Positions 31,980 to 42,067 of a stretch of 64,000 bases of DNA are shown here, piece after piece. Under the pieces are notes generated by a model. That model was not told where the DNA came from. It worked only from the letters and a program-made list of their open reading frames with translations, and did no database searches. How positions within the stretch are numbered: position 1 is the first letter of the stretch; each line of letters begins with the position of its first letter. Origin of the DNA: Ornithobacterium rhinotracheale DSM 15997 (GTDB taxonomy: Bacteria > Bacteroidota > Bacteroidia > Flavobacteriales > Weeksellaceae); contig NC_018016.1 in NCBI RefSeq assembly GCF_000265465.1, forward strand, positions 1,602,001 to 1,666,000, read 5' to 3'. A program made the translations under genes and the position numbers.

Positions 31980-31987
31980 TATCTTTG
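31980..31987 (+). promoter_or_regulatory. Promoter -7 box of the response regulator/kinase pair
   Basis: TATCTTTG matches TAnnTTTG; a TTTG at 31960-31963 could be the -33 element (16-base spacing). It lies 25 bases before the regulator ATG and immediately downstream of the palindromes, so autoregulation is possible. Confidence 0.5.
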
Positions 31988-32012
31988 ATTAAGCTAAAAA
32001 ACTCAGCCACTT

Positions 32013-33350
32013 ATGCGAAAAATCGATGCCCGAATTGCCATTGTCGACGATGATAAAAGTATTTTATACGCTGCCAAATTATGGCTAAAACAATTTTTTT
32101 CTGAAATCATTTTAATCGATGAGCCTAAGGAGATTTTGCCCACGCTCAACGAAAACGAAATCGAAGTGGTTTTGCTCGATATGAATTTTAGAAAAGGTTA
32201 TGAAAACGGCAAAGAAGGCATGTATTGGCTCAAAGAAATTTTAGCCACCAATCCCAATATTGCTGTGATTTTGATGACTGCTTATGGCGAAGTTTCGCTC
32301 GCTGTGGAAGCTTTAAAAAATGGCGCAACAGATTTTATTTTAAAACCTTGGAACAACGAAAAATTGTTTGCCTCGGTAAAAATGGCGGTGGAAATGGTGC
32401 GCAAAAACAAGAAAATCGAACGCCTTGAAAAATCACAAAAAAATACCATTTCAGATTATTTTTTAAGCACAAAATCGCCCCGAATGCAAGCCACGATGAA
32501 TGCGATCGATAAAGTAGCTCCCACCGATGCCAATGTGTTGATTACGGGCGAAAATGGAACAGGAAAATATGTGATGGCGGAATACATTCATAAAAATTCA
32601 AGCAGGAGCGAGCAGCCCTTTGTGCATATCGATTTGGGGAGCTTGTCCGAAGGCTTGTTCGAATCCGAATTGTTTGGCTATGCCAAAGGCGCCTTTACCG
32701 ATGCCAAAGAACACAGCATGGGAAAAATCGAAGCGGCACAGGGCGGAACGGTTTTTCTTGATGAAATCGGTAATTTGCCCATGCACTTGCAAACCAAGTT
32801 GCTCAGCGTGATACAGAATAGGGCAGTGGTGCGCGTGGGCGAAAACAAAGTGCGCCCGCTCGATATTCGGTTTGTGTTTGCCACGAACGAAAATTTAGTC
32901 CAAAAAATACAAGAAAAAGCTTTTCGGGAAGATTTATTTTACCGAATAAATACTGTGGAAATTGGTATTCCGCCTTTGCGTGAGAGGCTGGAAGATTTAG
33001 AAGATTTAAGCCATTATTTCTTGGAGAAATTTAGCAAAAAATATCATCGTGTGGGCTTAAAAATAAACGATGAACAATGGCGCGAAATGCGAAATTATCC
33101 TTGGCGTGGCAACATTAGAGAACTGGCTCATGGTATGGAACGCGCTGTGATTATGAGCGATGCGGGCGATTTGTCTTTAAACCTAAACACCAAAGAATCC
33201 GCTATGCCTACCGACGATTTGAATTTAGAAAAAATGGAAAAAACTTTAATCCAAAAAGCCATGCAAAAAAGCGAAGGCAATATTTCTCGTGCTGCGGCAG
33301 AGCTCGGCATTTCTCGCGCGGCACTCTATCGAAAATTAGAAAAAATGTAA
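32013..33350 (+). CDS. Sigma-54-dependent response regulator (NtrC family)
   Basis: 445 residues. Receiver domain with acidic pocket IVDDDKS, phospho-acceptor Asp in VVLLDMNF (about 57) and the conserved lysine in FILKPWNN. AAA+ domain with Walker A GENGTGKY and the sigma-54 loop as GAFTDA instead of GAFTGA, a change often seen in Bacteroidota. Walker B is GGTVFLDEIGNL. A Fis-type HTH ends the protein (ISRAALYRKLEK). It is divergent from the efflux operon and followed three bases later by its kinase. It probably activates the efflux genes through the palindromes and sigma-54 promoter. Confidence 0.93.
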   Translation: MRKIDARIAIVDDDKSILYAAKLWLKQFFSEIILIDEPKEILPTLNENEIEVVLLDMNFRKGYENGKEGMYWLKEILATNPNIAVILMTAYGEVSLAVEALKNGATDFILKPWNNEKLFASVKMAVEMVRKNKKIERLEKSQKNTISDYFLSTKSPRMQATMNAIDKVAPTDANVLITGENGTGKYVMAEYIHKNSSRSEQPFVHIDLGSLSEGLFESELFGYAKGAFTDAKEHSMGKIEAAQGGTVFLDEIGNLPMHLQTKLLSVIQNRAVVRVGENKVRPLDIRFVFATNENLVQKIQEKAFREDLFYRINTVEIGIPPLRERLEDLEDLSHYFLEKFSKKYHRVGLKINDEQWREMRNYPWRGNIRELAHGMERAVIMSDAGDLSLNLNTKESAMPTDDLNLEKMEKTLIQKAMQKSEGNISRAAAELGISRAALYRKLEKM

Positions 33351-33353
33351 ACT

Positions 33354-34667
33354 ATGAAATATGTGGCAACTTACATGGTGGGTGTGATTTTGGCGGTGTT
33401 TTCGTATAGTGCGGCACAGCAGGGAAACAGGCTTTCGGCAGTGTTGCTGGGCGTGGGGAGTTTGCTGTGTTTGTATCTGATTTATCATTTTCAGCATAAT
33501 AAAAATTCGAGTTTGCTCCGTTTGATTACTGCCGTGCGATACAAGGATTTTTCCTTTCGCCCTAAAAAGACTAAAAGTCATGTTTACAATGAATTGCAAG
33601 CCGTTTTTGAACAAGTAAAATCGCAGGAAGAAAATATCGTTTCCTACAAAATGCTGTATGAGCATATTTTAAATCAATCTCAATTTGGATTGATGATTTT
33701 AAGCCGAGAAACCGAGCAAGACGAGTGGGATATTTTCTTTGCAAATTATTATTTTTTAGAGATTTTTAAACTCCCTAATTATCAAAAGTGGTCGTATTGC
33801 CAGACCAAAATGCCGAAGTTTTATGAAATTATAGAAAAAACTAAATTCCAAAATTCGCAGGCTTTTTATACGGCTAAAACCAAAGATTTTCAGCCCAAAA
33901 CTTATTCCATTAGGACTTCGCGCGTGAAGGGCGTGGCGCAGCAGTTTTTTGTCATTAATATAGAATCGGTACAAGATTTAGTCGAGAAAAAAGAAAAAAT
34001 AGCTTGGTATAATTTGCTAAAAGTCATTTCGCACGAGTTGATGAATACGCTCACGCCGATTAATAGCCTAATCCAATCGATGCAATATGCCACGCAGCAA
34101 GACGAAATCCAAGGCGAAGATTTATGCGAATTGCGAGAGGGCATGAACATTGTGGCTGAACGCTCGGGGCGATTGATGCAGTTTGTAGACGATTACCGAA
34201 AAATCACGCAAATTCCAAAAGCCTATGCCGAAAAAATCGAAATCAAACAATTGCTGCAAGAGATGTGTGCTTTGTTGCAAAACGATTTGCAAGAAAAGCA
34301 GATTGAGTGCGATATTTTGGGCGAGCCAACAATGATTTGGGCAGATAAATCTTTGACCGAAAGAGTGCTTGTGAATTTGCTGAGCAATGCAATTTTTGCC
34401 CTTGAAAATCTGCCCAAAGAAGATAGAAAAATTGAACTAAAAATCGAAAAGCAACACGATAGCGTACTGGTAAAAGTGCGCGATTATGGTCATGGAATTG
34501 ACGAAGAAATTGCCGAAAAAGTATTTTTTCCGTTTTTTACCACGAGAGAAAAAGGCTCGGGCATAGGGCTCACGCTTTGTAAAAACATCATGGAAGCACA
34601 ATCGGGAAGGATTTATTTCAAAAACTTGGCGCAAGGTTGCGAGTTTGTCCTGGTTTTTAAGGCTTAA
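33354..34667 (+). CDS. Sensor histidine kinase
   Basis: 437 residues. Two N-terminal membrane helices (about 5-22 and 30-46) with almost no periplasmic loop, a PAS-like region (about 95-200), the phospho-acceptor His in ISHELMNTLTPI, N box NLLSNAIFAL, G1 VRDYGHGID and G2 GSGIGLTL. The lack of a periplasmic domain suggests sensing within the membrane or cytoplasm, as in NtrY-like kinases. Pairs with the preceding regulator. Confidence 0.92.
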   Translation: MKYVATYMVGVILAVFSYSAAQQGNRLSAVLLGVGSLLCLYLIYHFQHNKNSSLLRLITAVRYKDFSFRPKKTKSHVYNELQAVFEQVKSQEENIVSYKMLYEHILNQSQFGLMILSRETEQDEWDIFFANYYFLEIFKLPNYQKWSYCQTKMPKFYEIIEKTKFQNSQAFYTAKTKDFQPKTYSIRTSRVKGVAQQFFVINIESVQDLVEKKEKIAWYNLLKVISHELMNTLTPINSLIQSMQYATQQDEIQGEDLCELREGMNIVAERSGRLMQFVDDYRKITQIPKAYAEKIEIKQLLQEMCALLQNDLQEKQIECDILGEPTMIWADKSLTERVLVNLLSNAIFALENLPKEDRKIELKIEKQHDSVLVKVRDYGHGIDEEIAEKVFFPFFTTREKGSGIGLTLCKNIMEAQSGRIYFKNLAQGCEFVLVFKA

Positions 34668-34724
34668 AAAAATGGAATTTGGCATATTTTTTTTAAATTC
34701 GTTATTCAATTGAAAAATTAAAAG

Positions 34725-35201
34725 ATGAAAAAAGTAATTTTATGGGTTTTGTTGAGCGTGAGTGCCACCGCATTTGCACAGCAAAAACCACTGACGGTGG
34801 ATGAGTCGCTTCGAAAGATTTTTGGCGTAAGTTTGCAAGCGTATAGAGATAGTTTTGGCATTGTGGATGCTGCTAAAAAAGCGAAAATCGACCGTAGCAA
34901 AGTTTTGTTTGCAGACCCAAAAAGAAAAGAATTTCCGCAATTGATTTTAGTAAAAGAGGCAAAAAAAGATTTATTAAGTGCTAAAGAATTAAAGATTGTG
35001 CCCGATGAGGAGTTGAAAAATTATCAAGTGATTAGCTATTTTGTGCTTGAGCCCGTTTCGCATGAGGATTTAAAAGCGATTTCTGAAAAATCAGAAAAAG
35101 GAGAAATTTTGACCGATAAAGATTGGCTGATCATCAAAAAACGATTGATATTGCATGGCAACGAAAAGCCTGCGATAGTCCTTGAAATAGGAAAACGATA
35201 A
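34725..35201 (+). CDS. Exported protein of unknown function
   Basis: 158 residues with a clear signal peptide (MKKVILWVLLSVSATAFA/QQ). The mature part is basic and has no motif I recognise. It lies 57 bases after the kinase and ends before a strong terminator, so it may be part of that transcript. Confidence 0.6.
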   Translation: MKKVILWVLLSVSATAFAQQKPLTVDESLRKIFGVSLQAYRDSFGIVDAAKKAKIDRSKVLFADPKRKEFPQLILVKEAKKDLLSAKELKIVPDEELKNYQVISYFVLEPVSHEDLKAISEKSEKGEILTDKDWLIIKKRLILHGNEKPAIVLEIGKR

Positions 35202-35231
35202 AATTTATATTTTTTACTATTTTTATAAATA

Positions 35232-35267
35232 CAAACGGCGCAGATTTCAAGAAATCTGCGCCGTTTT
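35232..35267. terminator. Bidirectional terminator between the kinase cluster and purL
   Basis: Arms AAACGGCGCAGATTTC and GAAATCTGCGCCGTTT around a two-base centre, with T run; serves the plus-strand gene and convergent purL. Confidence 0.9.
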
Positions 35268-35290
35268 TGTTTCCTTTGTTTAAGGAAGTT

Positions 35291-38200
35291 TTATTTAAAA
35301 TATTCTACACCATTTTTGAAAATATCCATAAAAACAGCATCTGGAATATTTTTGAGCAATCCGTTGCGATAGCGTTCTGGGTGCCCCATACGACCAAAGA
35401 TTTTACCCGATGGGCTCATGATTCCTTCGATACCGTCTACCGAACTATTAGGGTTAAATGGCATATCGAATGCTACATTTCCGTTTAAATCTACATATTG
35501 CGTAGCAATTTGGTCTTTGTCTTTCAATTGTTGAACCACTTCTGGATTGGCAAAGAAACGCCCTTCGCCGTGCGAAATCGGAATGCGATAAATTTGATTT
35601 TTCATACCTTTTAGCCATGGCGAGCGATCGCTCACGACACGCACATCTACCATTTGAGAAATATGTCTGCCGATTTTGTTATGTGCCAAAGTAGGTGCAT
35701 CTTCTGGTAAATCGCAGATTTCGCCAAAGCTTACTAATCCAGATTTAATCAAAGCTTGGAATCCGTTGCAGATACCCAAAATTAAGCCATCTCTGGCGAT
35801 TAAATCATGCACTGCTTGCTTGATTTTTGGATTTTTAAGCACTGAAACGATAAATTTAGCAGAACCGTCTGGCTCATCGCCCGAAGAGAATCCGCCCGAA
35901 AGCATTAAAATCTGACTTTCGTTGATTGTTTTTACCATGTGCTCCACCGAATCGTTGAGCAAGGCATCGTTTAAATTATTGAATATAAAAGGTTGCGGAT
36001 TGGCTCCCGCTTCTCTAAACACTTTTTCGGTTTCGTATTCACAGTTGGTGCCTGAGAAAATCGGCATGGCAACTTGTGGTTTTGCGCCTGAATTGATGTT
36101 TACATTTTTGGTTTTATCTTTAGTAACTTCAGATTTTTCTGCATTTTGTAAATCTTTGCCAAAATCAGTAGGGAAAAGACTTTCAAAAGTTCCAAACCAA
36201 GCGTTGAATAACTCGTCCAAATCAAAAGTTTCATGATTTAAAACCAAAGATTTCTCTGCTGAAATGCTACCGATTTTTTGGAAATCGTTTAATTCTGTTT
36301 TGCTTTCTAGGATTAAAGAGCCATGCATTGGGCTAAACCAATCGCCCTCAAACTGAACACTTGCTCCTAATTTATTTCCGAAAGCCATTAATGCTAAAGC
36401 CGAAGCTAAACCACCATTTTTCACGATTTGAGCAGAAACGATCTCGCCTTTTTCAATCAATTGATGAATTTGAGCATAAGCCGATTTCAATTGTTCGTAG
36501 TTCGGCATTCCGTTTTCAAGTGGCTCGTGCTTAAATAAATATAAATGATTGCCTTCAGCTTTAAATTCAGGCGAAATTACATTTTTTAATTCTCCTGCGC
36601 AGCACGCAAATGAGATTAAAGTTGGTGGCACTTTTAAATCATGAAAAGTTCCAGACATACTGTCTTTCCCGCCAATGGCAGCGATTTCGAAATTCAATTG
36701 TGCGTCGAGCGAGCCCATCAACGAAGCCAACGGGATTCCCCATTTGTTTTCATCGGTGCCCAAACGCTCAAAATATTCTTGAAAACTCAAACGCACATCT
36801 TCTCTTTTTCCACCCGCAGCCACGATTTTAGCCACACTTTCTACCACAGCGTAGGCTCCACCTAGCAATGGATTCTCAGAAGATAAATCCACATCGTAGC
36901 CCCAAGAAGCCATGGAAACGGTGCTGGTGTTTTTGTTGCGCACGGGCAAAGTGTGAACGCTCGCAAGAGCAGGAGTAACTTGGTATTTCCCGCCCAAAGG
37001 CATTAATACGGTAGTTTGCCCTACAGTGCTATCAAATTTTTCGATTAAACCTTTTTGAGAAGCTACATTTAAGCTCTGCAAAGTCTGAACGAAGTTTTCT
37101 TTATTTAAAGACTTAGTTTCTTTAGCTTTTAAAGCATTCAAAGAAACCTTTGCATTGTTTTTCTTGCGACAACCAGCGGTGTCTAGGAACTCACGATCAA
37201 GATCTACGATTTTGTCACCTTTCCAAACAATTTCTAATCGATTTTTATCGGTTACGGTACCCACGATTTCAGCCAAAATGTTTTCGGCGCGAGCCAACTC
37301 CAAGAATTTAGGTGCATCGGCAGCATCAACTACCACAGCCATACGCTCTTGAGATTCTGAAATAGCCAATTCGGTTCCGTATAGTCCGTCGTATTTCACA
37401 GGGAGTACATCTAAATCGATGTACACGCCATCGGCAATTTCTCCAATCGCAACAGAAACACCACCAGCTCCAAAGTCGTTGGACTTTTTGATTAAAGTAG
37501 TAACTTCTGGTTTTCTGAACAAACGCTGAATTTTTCTTTCTTGTACGGCATCTCCTTTTTGCACCTCGGCACTCATGGTTTCAATGGCACCCACTTTTTG
37601 CGTTTTAGATGAGCCCGTAGCTCCGCCGACACCGTCTCTACCTGTTTTGCCACCAAGTACGATGACCACATCGCCCGCTTGCGGTTGTTCTCTCTTTACC
37701 CAATCGGTAGGGGCTGCTCCCACTACAAAACCAACTTCCATGCGTTTTGCCTTGTAGCCTTCGTGGTAAATTTCTGAAACTTGCGATGTGGCAAGCCCGA
37801 TTTGGTTTCCGTAAGAAGAATAGCCGTTGGCAGCTTCTTTGGTAATTTTGCGTTGCGGTAATTTGCCTTCGAGTGTGTCTTCCACATTTTCAAGCGGATT
37901 GGCTGCTCCAGTTACGCGCATAGCTTGGTACACAAACGCACGACCACTCAATGGGTCGCGAATCGCGCCGCCGATACAAGTTGAAGCTCCACCAAATGGT
38001 TCAATCTCGGTCGGGTGGTTGTGAGTTTCGTTTTTAAATAAAAGGTACCAAGGTTCTTTTTTACCTTCAACATCTACTTCGATTTCTATGGTGCAAGCAT
38101 TGATTTCATCTGAAATTACCAAATCATTTAATTTTCCATTTTTTTGGAAATATTTGGCAGCAATGGTACCAAAATCCATGAGAGAAATCGGCTTGTGCTC

Positions 38201-38968
38201 ACGATTTAATTCTTTTCTTAAAGCTAAATATCGGTCGTAAATCGCTTGCAAAGTTTCTTGGAAATCCCCTTCAAATGAAATATTTTCCAATTCAGTCATA
38301 AAAGTAGTGTGGCGGCAGTGGTCGCTCCAGTAAGTGTCGAGTACTTTTAGTTCTGTTTCGGTAGGATTTCTATTTTCTTTTTTGAAATAATCTTGAATAA
38401 ATTTTAAATCATCTAACCCAAAAGCAAAACTCCATTCTTGGTAGAATTTTTCGAGTTGCGCGTCATCAAAATCAATAAAGCCTTCGATCACGGGCACGGG
38501 ATGTGGCTGAGCAGATTGTGGGTAGTTCAATACGCTTAAATCTTTTTCCTTGGCATCCACTACATTTATAAATAGCTTTTTAGCTTCTGCAAATTCTTTG
38601 TCGGAAATCTCAGGGAACGCAAAAAGTTTTGCCGTTCTGATTTTGATGTCGTCTTTTCCCGTAATCAATTTTACGGCTTGCTCGGCACTATCGGCACGCT
38701 GGTCGAATTGTCCTGGTAGAAATTCTACGGCTACCGTTTTCTGGTAAGCAGATAAATCTGGCTCAGAAGTGTGCAAAATATCCATTACAGGATCGGCAAA
38801 TACAGTGTGCGACACTTTTTTGAAATCCTCTTCGCTGATGTTGAAAAGATCGTAAAGGATAAAAACTTTTACAGAAAGTGCAGGGTTTATTAAATGTAAT
38901 TCCTCGGTAAAGCTTTTGCTCAGATGGTCAAAAGCAGCTTTTTTCTCAATAAAAATTCGTTGATTCAT
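35291..38968 (-). CDS. purL: Phosphoribosylformylglycinamidine synthase, long form
   Basis: 1225 residues: the fused PurL of Gram-negative type. An N-terminal PurS-like part, two PurM-like synthetase halves (SDHCRHTTF, HNHPTEIEPFGGA, then KDSMSGTF and so on) and a C-terminal class I glutaminase with its nucleophile cysteine in LGICNGFQ and the HGEGRF motif. It makes FGAM from FGAR, glutamine and ATP in purine synthesis. Single gene in this direction. Confidence 0.97.
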   Translation of the reverse strand: MNQRIFIEKKAAFDHLSKSFTEELHLINPALSVKVFILYDLFNISEEDFKKVSHTVFADPVMDILHTSEPDLSAYQKTVAVEFLPGQFDQRADSAEQAVKLITGKDDIKIRTAKLFAFPEISDKEFAEAKKLFINVVDAKEKDLSVLNYPQSAQPHPVPVIEGFIDFDDAQLEKFYQEWSFAFGLDDLKFIQDYFKKENRNPTETELKVLDTYWSDHCRHTTFMTELENISFEGDFQETLQAIYDRYLALRKELNREHKPISLMDFGTIAAKYFQKNGKLNDLVISDEINACTIEIEVDVEGKKEPWYLLFKNETHNHPTEIEPFGGASTCIGGAIRDPLSGRAFVYQAMRVTGAANPLENVEDTLEGKLPQRKITKEAANGYSSYGNQIGLATSQVSEIYHEGYKAKRMEVGFVVGAAPTDWVKREQPQAGDVVIVLGGKTGRDGVGGATGSSKTQKVGAIETMSAEVQKGDAVQERKIQRLFRKPEVTTLIKKSNDFGAGGVSVAIGEIADGVYIDLDVLPVKYDGLYGTELAISESQERMAVVVDAADAPKFLELARAENILAEIVGTVTDKNRLEIVWKGDKIVDLDREFLDTAGCRKKNNAKVSLNALKAKETKSLNKENFVQTLQSLNVASQKGLIEKFDSTVGQTTVLMPLGGKYQVTPALASVHTLPVRNKNTSTVSMASWGYDVDLSSENPLLGGAYAVVESVAKIVAAGGKREDVRLSFQEYFERLGTDENKWGIPLASLMGSLDAQLNFEIAAIGGKDSMSGTFHDLKVPPTLISFACCAGELKNVISPEFKAEGNHLYLFKHEPLENGMPNYEQLKSAYAQIHQLIEKGEIVSAQIVKNGGLASALALMAFGNKLGASVQFEGDWFSPMHGSLILESKTELNDFQKIGSISAEKSLVLNHETFDLDELFNAWFGTFESLFPTDFGKDLQNAEKSEVTKDKTKNVNINSGAKPQVAMPIFSGTNCEYETEKVFREAGANPQPFIFNNLNDALLNDSVEHMVKTINESQILMLSGGFSSGDEPDGSAKFIVSVLKNPKIKQAVHDLIARDGLILGICNGFQALIKSGLVSFGEICDLPEDAPTLAHNKIGRHISQMVDVRVVSDRSPWLKGMKNQIYRIPISHGEGRFFANPEVVQQLKDKDQIATQYVDLNGNVAFDMPFNPNSSVDGIEGIMSPSGKIFGRMGHPERYRNGLLKNIPDAVFMDIFKNGVEYFK

Positions 38969-39042
38969 GAATGGGTTTTAAAGCTTGGTTTTATAAAGGG
39001 GTAAATGTAAGGATTTCTTATGATTTTTGTATGAAAAAATTA

Positions 39043-39810
39043 TCAAAATTTCCATTCATTCAAGGCTGGAATGTAGCGATATGCCGTTAAATCAAACTGA
39101 ACGGGAACAATGGAAATGTAATTATTCAAAAGTGCCCACTCATCGGTATCGGTGCCTTCGTCCATGTTTTTAAACTCGCCTGTGAGCCAGTAGTAGTTCT
39201 GTCCGCGAGGGTCTTGTCTTTCCTCAAACTCTTCGTCCCATTTAGCCTTGGCTTGGCGACAAATTTTAATTCCTTTAATTTCTTCTTTGCTTGCTTTGGG
39301 GATATTTACATTTAAAACAACACCGCTTGGCAATTTGTTTTCCAAGGCTTGTTGAATGATTTGGCTTATGTAATCCTCTGCCGCATCAAAATCTGCATGA
39401 TAGCTGAAATCGCACAGAGAGAAACCAATGGCTGGAACGCCCTCAATGGCAGCTTCTACCGCGGCAGACATTGTACCTGAATAAATGACATTGATAGAGG
39501 AATTAGAACCGTGATTAATCCCAGAAAGACATAAATCTGGTTTTTTGGGCAAAACCTTGTCGATGCCTAATTTTACACAATCTACGGGTGTTCCCGAGCA
39601 AGCCCATTCATGAGCAGAGCCACCTTTGAGCTTCATCTCTTCGAGGTGTAAAGTTGTATTGATAGTGATGGCGTGTCCCATGCCACTTTGTGGGCTATTT
39701 GGTGCTACGACATAAACATCTCCAATTTTTTTTGCGATTTGTATTAATTTTCTGATTCCAGGTGCTGTAATCCCGTCATCGTTTGTTACTAAAATAAGTG
39801 GTTTTTCCAT
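39043..39810 (-). CDS. surE: 5'/3'-nucleotidase SurE
   Basis: About 255 residues. The N-terminal metal motif LVTNDDG, NSPQSGMGHA, SGINHGSNSS and YSGTMSAA are all SurE signatures. It removes phosphate from nucleoside monophosphates. The frame allows a start three codons earlier (39819), but MEKPLILVTNDDG at 39810 fits the family N-terminus better. Upstream of purL in the same direction. Confidence 0.94.
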   Translation of the reverse strand: MEKPLILVTNDDGITAPGIRKLIQIAKKIGDVYVVAPNSPQSGMGHAITINTTLHLEEMKLKGGSAHEWACSGTPVDCVKLGIDKVLPKKPDLCLSGINHGSNSSINVIYSGTMSAAVEAAIEGVPAIGFSLCDFSYHADFDAAEDYISQIIQQALENKLPSGVVLNVNIPKASKEEIKGIKICRQAKAKWDEEFEERQDPRGQNYYWLTGEFKNMDEGTDTDEWALLNNYISIVPVQFDLTAYRYIPALNEWKF

Positions 39811-39937
39811 AAAATACAATATATTTGTAAGTCGAAAGCAAATTTAGGTAGAAACATCTAATTTTGCGAAACAAAGGCATACTTTATGCTATTAAATTTT
39901 TTTAGTTTAATCATTAAAAAATATCTAAGAATAAAAA

Positions 39938-42067
39938 ATGAAATATTTACAAAAGACTTATGTCTTACTTGCCTTTTTGTCTATGTCTCTTTTGGTATTT
40001 TGTTACTGTTCGCCATTTCCACTGAATGGTGGGCGAGATGATATAGATAAAGACATTATCAAGAATGTGCGCAGGATTTTAACGCATTTACACTATTCTC
40101 CGCAGGAAATCAACGATGAGTTTTCTGAGAAAGTATATGACAGATACATGGAGAATCTCGATAATTTAAAAACTTTTTTCAAAGGTAGCGACATTGCTTT
40201 TTTTGATCAGTACAGAGATAAATTAGACGATGCCTTTAGAAACGAAGATTTGACTTTCTATCATCAGTCCATCGATACATTATATAATAGGATTGATGAG
40301 CTAAAGGAACTTACTACCGAGTTTACTCAAAAGCCCTTTGATTTTACCAAAGATGAAAGCTTTAATTATGATTATAAAAACGCCTCTTACCCAAAAACTC
40401 AAAAAGAGTGGGAGAACAGATGGCGCCAGCGTTTGAAATACAACACGCTACAAGAAATCATGATTTTGGAACAATCGGCTAAGGATACAGCTTATTGGAA
40501 AAAGCAAGATTCCATCGGCATTAAGCCAGAAACCTTCGACCCAAGAAATAAATCGTTTGCCCAGCTAGAAACCGAAGCGCGTAAAAAAGTAGCAGAAAAC
40601 ATTTCTGAATATTTTAGAAGATTTAAAGCGCGTAAGAAATCTGAATGGAATTCGATTTACATCAATGCCTTTACACATCAATACGACCCACACACCGACT
40701 ATTTTTCACCAAAGGAAAACGAGGATTTTGAAGTGGCAATGTCTGGACAAATCGAAGGGATTGGTGCGCAATTGATGGATAAAAAAGGCTATCCAACGAT
40801 TACCAAAGTTGTAGTAGGTGGGCCTGCGTGGAAACAAGGAGATTTGGAAGTAGATGACCAAATTACCAAAGTGGCACAAGAGGGAGAAGAGCCTGTGAAT
40901 GTTGTGGGAATGCTTTTGGAAGATGCCATTCGATTGATTCGTGGTAAAAAAGGAAGCAAAGTGATCCTGACAGTGAAGAAAAAAGACGGTTCGTTCAAGC
41001 AAATTCCAATCGTGCGCGACATTATAGAACTAGAAGAAACTTTTGCCAAAAGTGCCGTGGTAACCGATGATAAAGGGAATAAATACGGCGTGTTGAATTT
41101 ACCTTCGTTCTATCTGAACTACGACGGAAAAGGACACGACGCGTCTGATGATGTGAAAAAACAAATTGAGTATTTGAAAGAAAGTGGAATCAAAGGATTA
41201 GTGTTCGATCTTAGAAACAATGGAGGTGGAGATTTAGCAGAGTGTGTGGAAATCGTAGGGCACTTTATTCCAAAAGGTCCTGTGGTGCAGGTGCGCATGA
41301 GTAATGGTGCCGAAAAGCAGTATGATGATGATATGCAAGGCGTAGTATGGGACGGGCCAATGGTGGTGATGGTAAACGAATTTTCGGCATCGGCATCAGA
41401 AATTATGGCTGCCGCTTTGCAAGATTATAAGCGTGCCGTGATTGTGGGAAGCCCACAAACTTATGGAAAAGGAACCGTGCAGACAATCAAGCCGATTAAT
41501 TGGTTCTTACAAAACGATAGCGAATACGGTGCGTTGAAATTCACCATTCAAAAATTCTATCGTGTAAACGGAGGTTCTACACAGCTAAAAGGAGTGGCTT
41601 CGGATATTGTGATTCCAGACAGATATACCTATTTAGATATTTCTGAAGGTTCAGAAAATTCAGCCTTGCCTTGGGATCAAATTGAGCCAGCAAAGTACAA
41701 TGTGTGGAGCAAGCCAATTGATATGGCTAAAATCAAAGCAAATAGTAAAGCGAGATTGTCTAAAATGAAACAAATTCAAGAAATTGAGGATTATGCTCAA
41801 TGGATGAAGAGAATAGATAAAGACAAATCTGCGAATTTGAATTACGAAAAATTCAAAGCAGATTTTGATGAAAAAGAAAAACAGGCCAAGAAGTTTGAAA
41901 ATTTAAGCAAGTACACCAACGGCTTAAAAATCTCTTCTCCAAACTATGAGCAAAATCTCGTGAAAAAAGATACCGTGCTACAAGCTCGCAGAAAAGATTG
42001 GCACAAAGCCCTAGGAAAAGACATTTATTTACAAGAATCAATTAATGTATTAAGGGATATTAAATAA
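39938..42067 (+). CDS. Carboxy-terminal processing protease (Prc/Tsp family, S41)
   Basis: 709 residues. N-terminal membrane/signal segment (about 8-24), long helical region, PDZ domain (about 245-330), S41 catalytic domain with the Ser in NEFSASASEIM (about 482) and the Lys in TYGKGTVQT (about 509), and a C-terminal DUF3340-like helical tail. It degrades or trims periplasmic proteins. Its stop overlaps the next ATG (TAATG), so it is coupled to the permease gene. Confidence 0.93.
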   Translation: MKYLQKTYVLLAFLSMSLLVFCYCSPFPLNGGRDDIDKDIIKNVRRILTHLHYSPQEINDEFSEKVYDRYMENLDNLKTFFKGSDIAFFDQYRDKLDDAFRNEDLTFYHQSIDTLYNRIDELKELTTEFTQKPFDFTKDESFNYDYKNASYPKTQKEWENRWRQRLKYNTLQEIMILEQSAKDTAYWKKQDSIGIKPETFDPRNKSFAQLETEARKKVAENISEYFRRFKARKKSEWNSIYINAFTHQYDPHTDYFSPKENEDFEVAMSGQIEGIGAQLMDKKGYPTITKVVVGGPAWKQGDLEVDDQITKVAQEGEEPVNVVGMLLEDAIRLIRGKKGSKVILTVKKKDGSFKQIPIVRDIIELEETFAKSAVVTDDKGNKYGVLNLPSFYLNYDGKGHDASDDVKKQIEYLKESGIKGLVFDLRNNGGGDLAECVEIVGHFIPKGPVVQVRMSNGAEKQYDDDMQGVVWDGPMVVMVNEFSASASEIMAAALQDYKRAVIVGSPQTYGKGTVQTIKPINWFLQNDSEYGALKFTIQKFYRVNGGSTQLKGVASDIVIPDRYTYLDISEGSENSALPWDQIEPAKYNVWSKPIDMAKIKANSKARLSKMKQIQEIEDYAQWMKRIDKDKSANLNYEKFKADFDEKEKQAKKFENLSKYTNGLKISSPNYEQNLVKKDTVLQARRKDWHKALGKDIYLQESINVLRDIK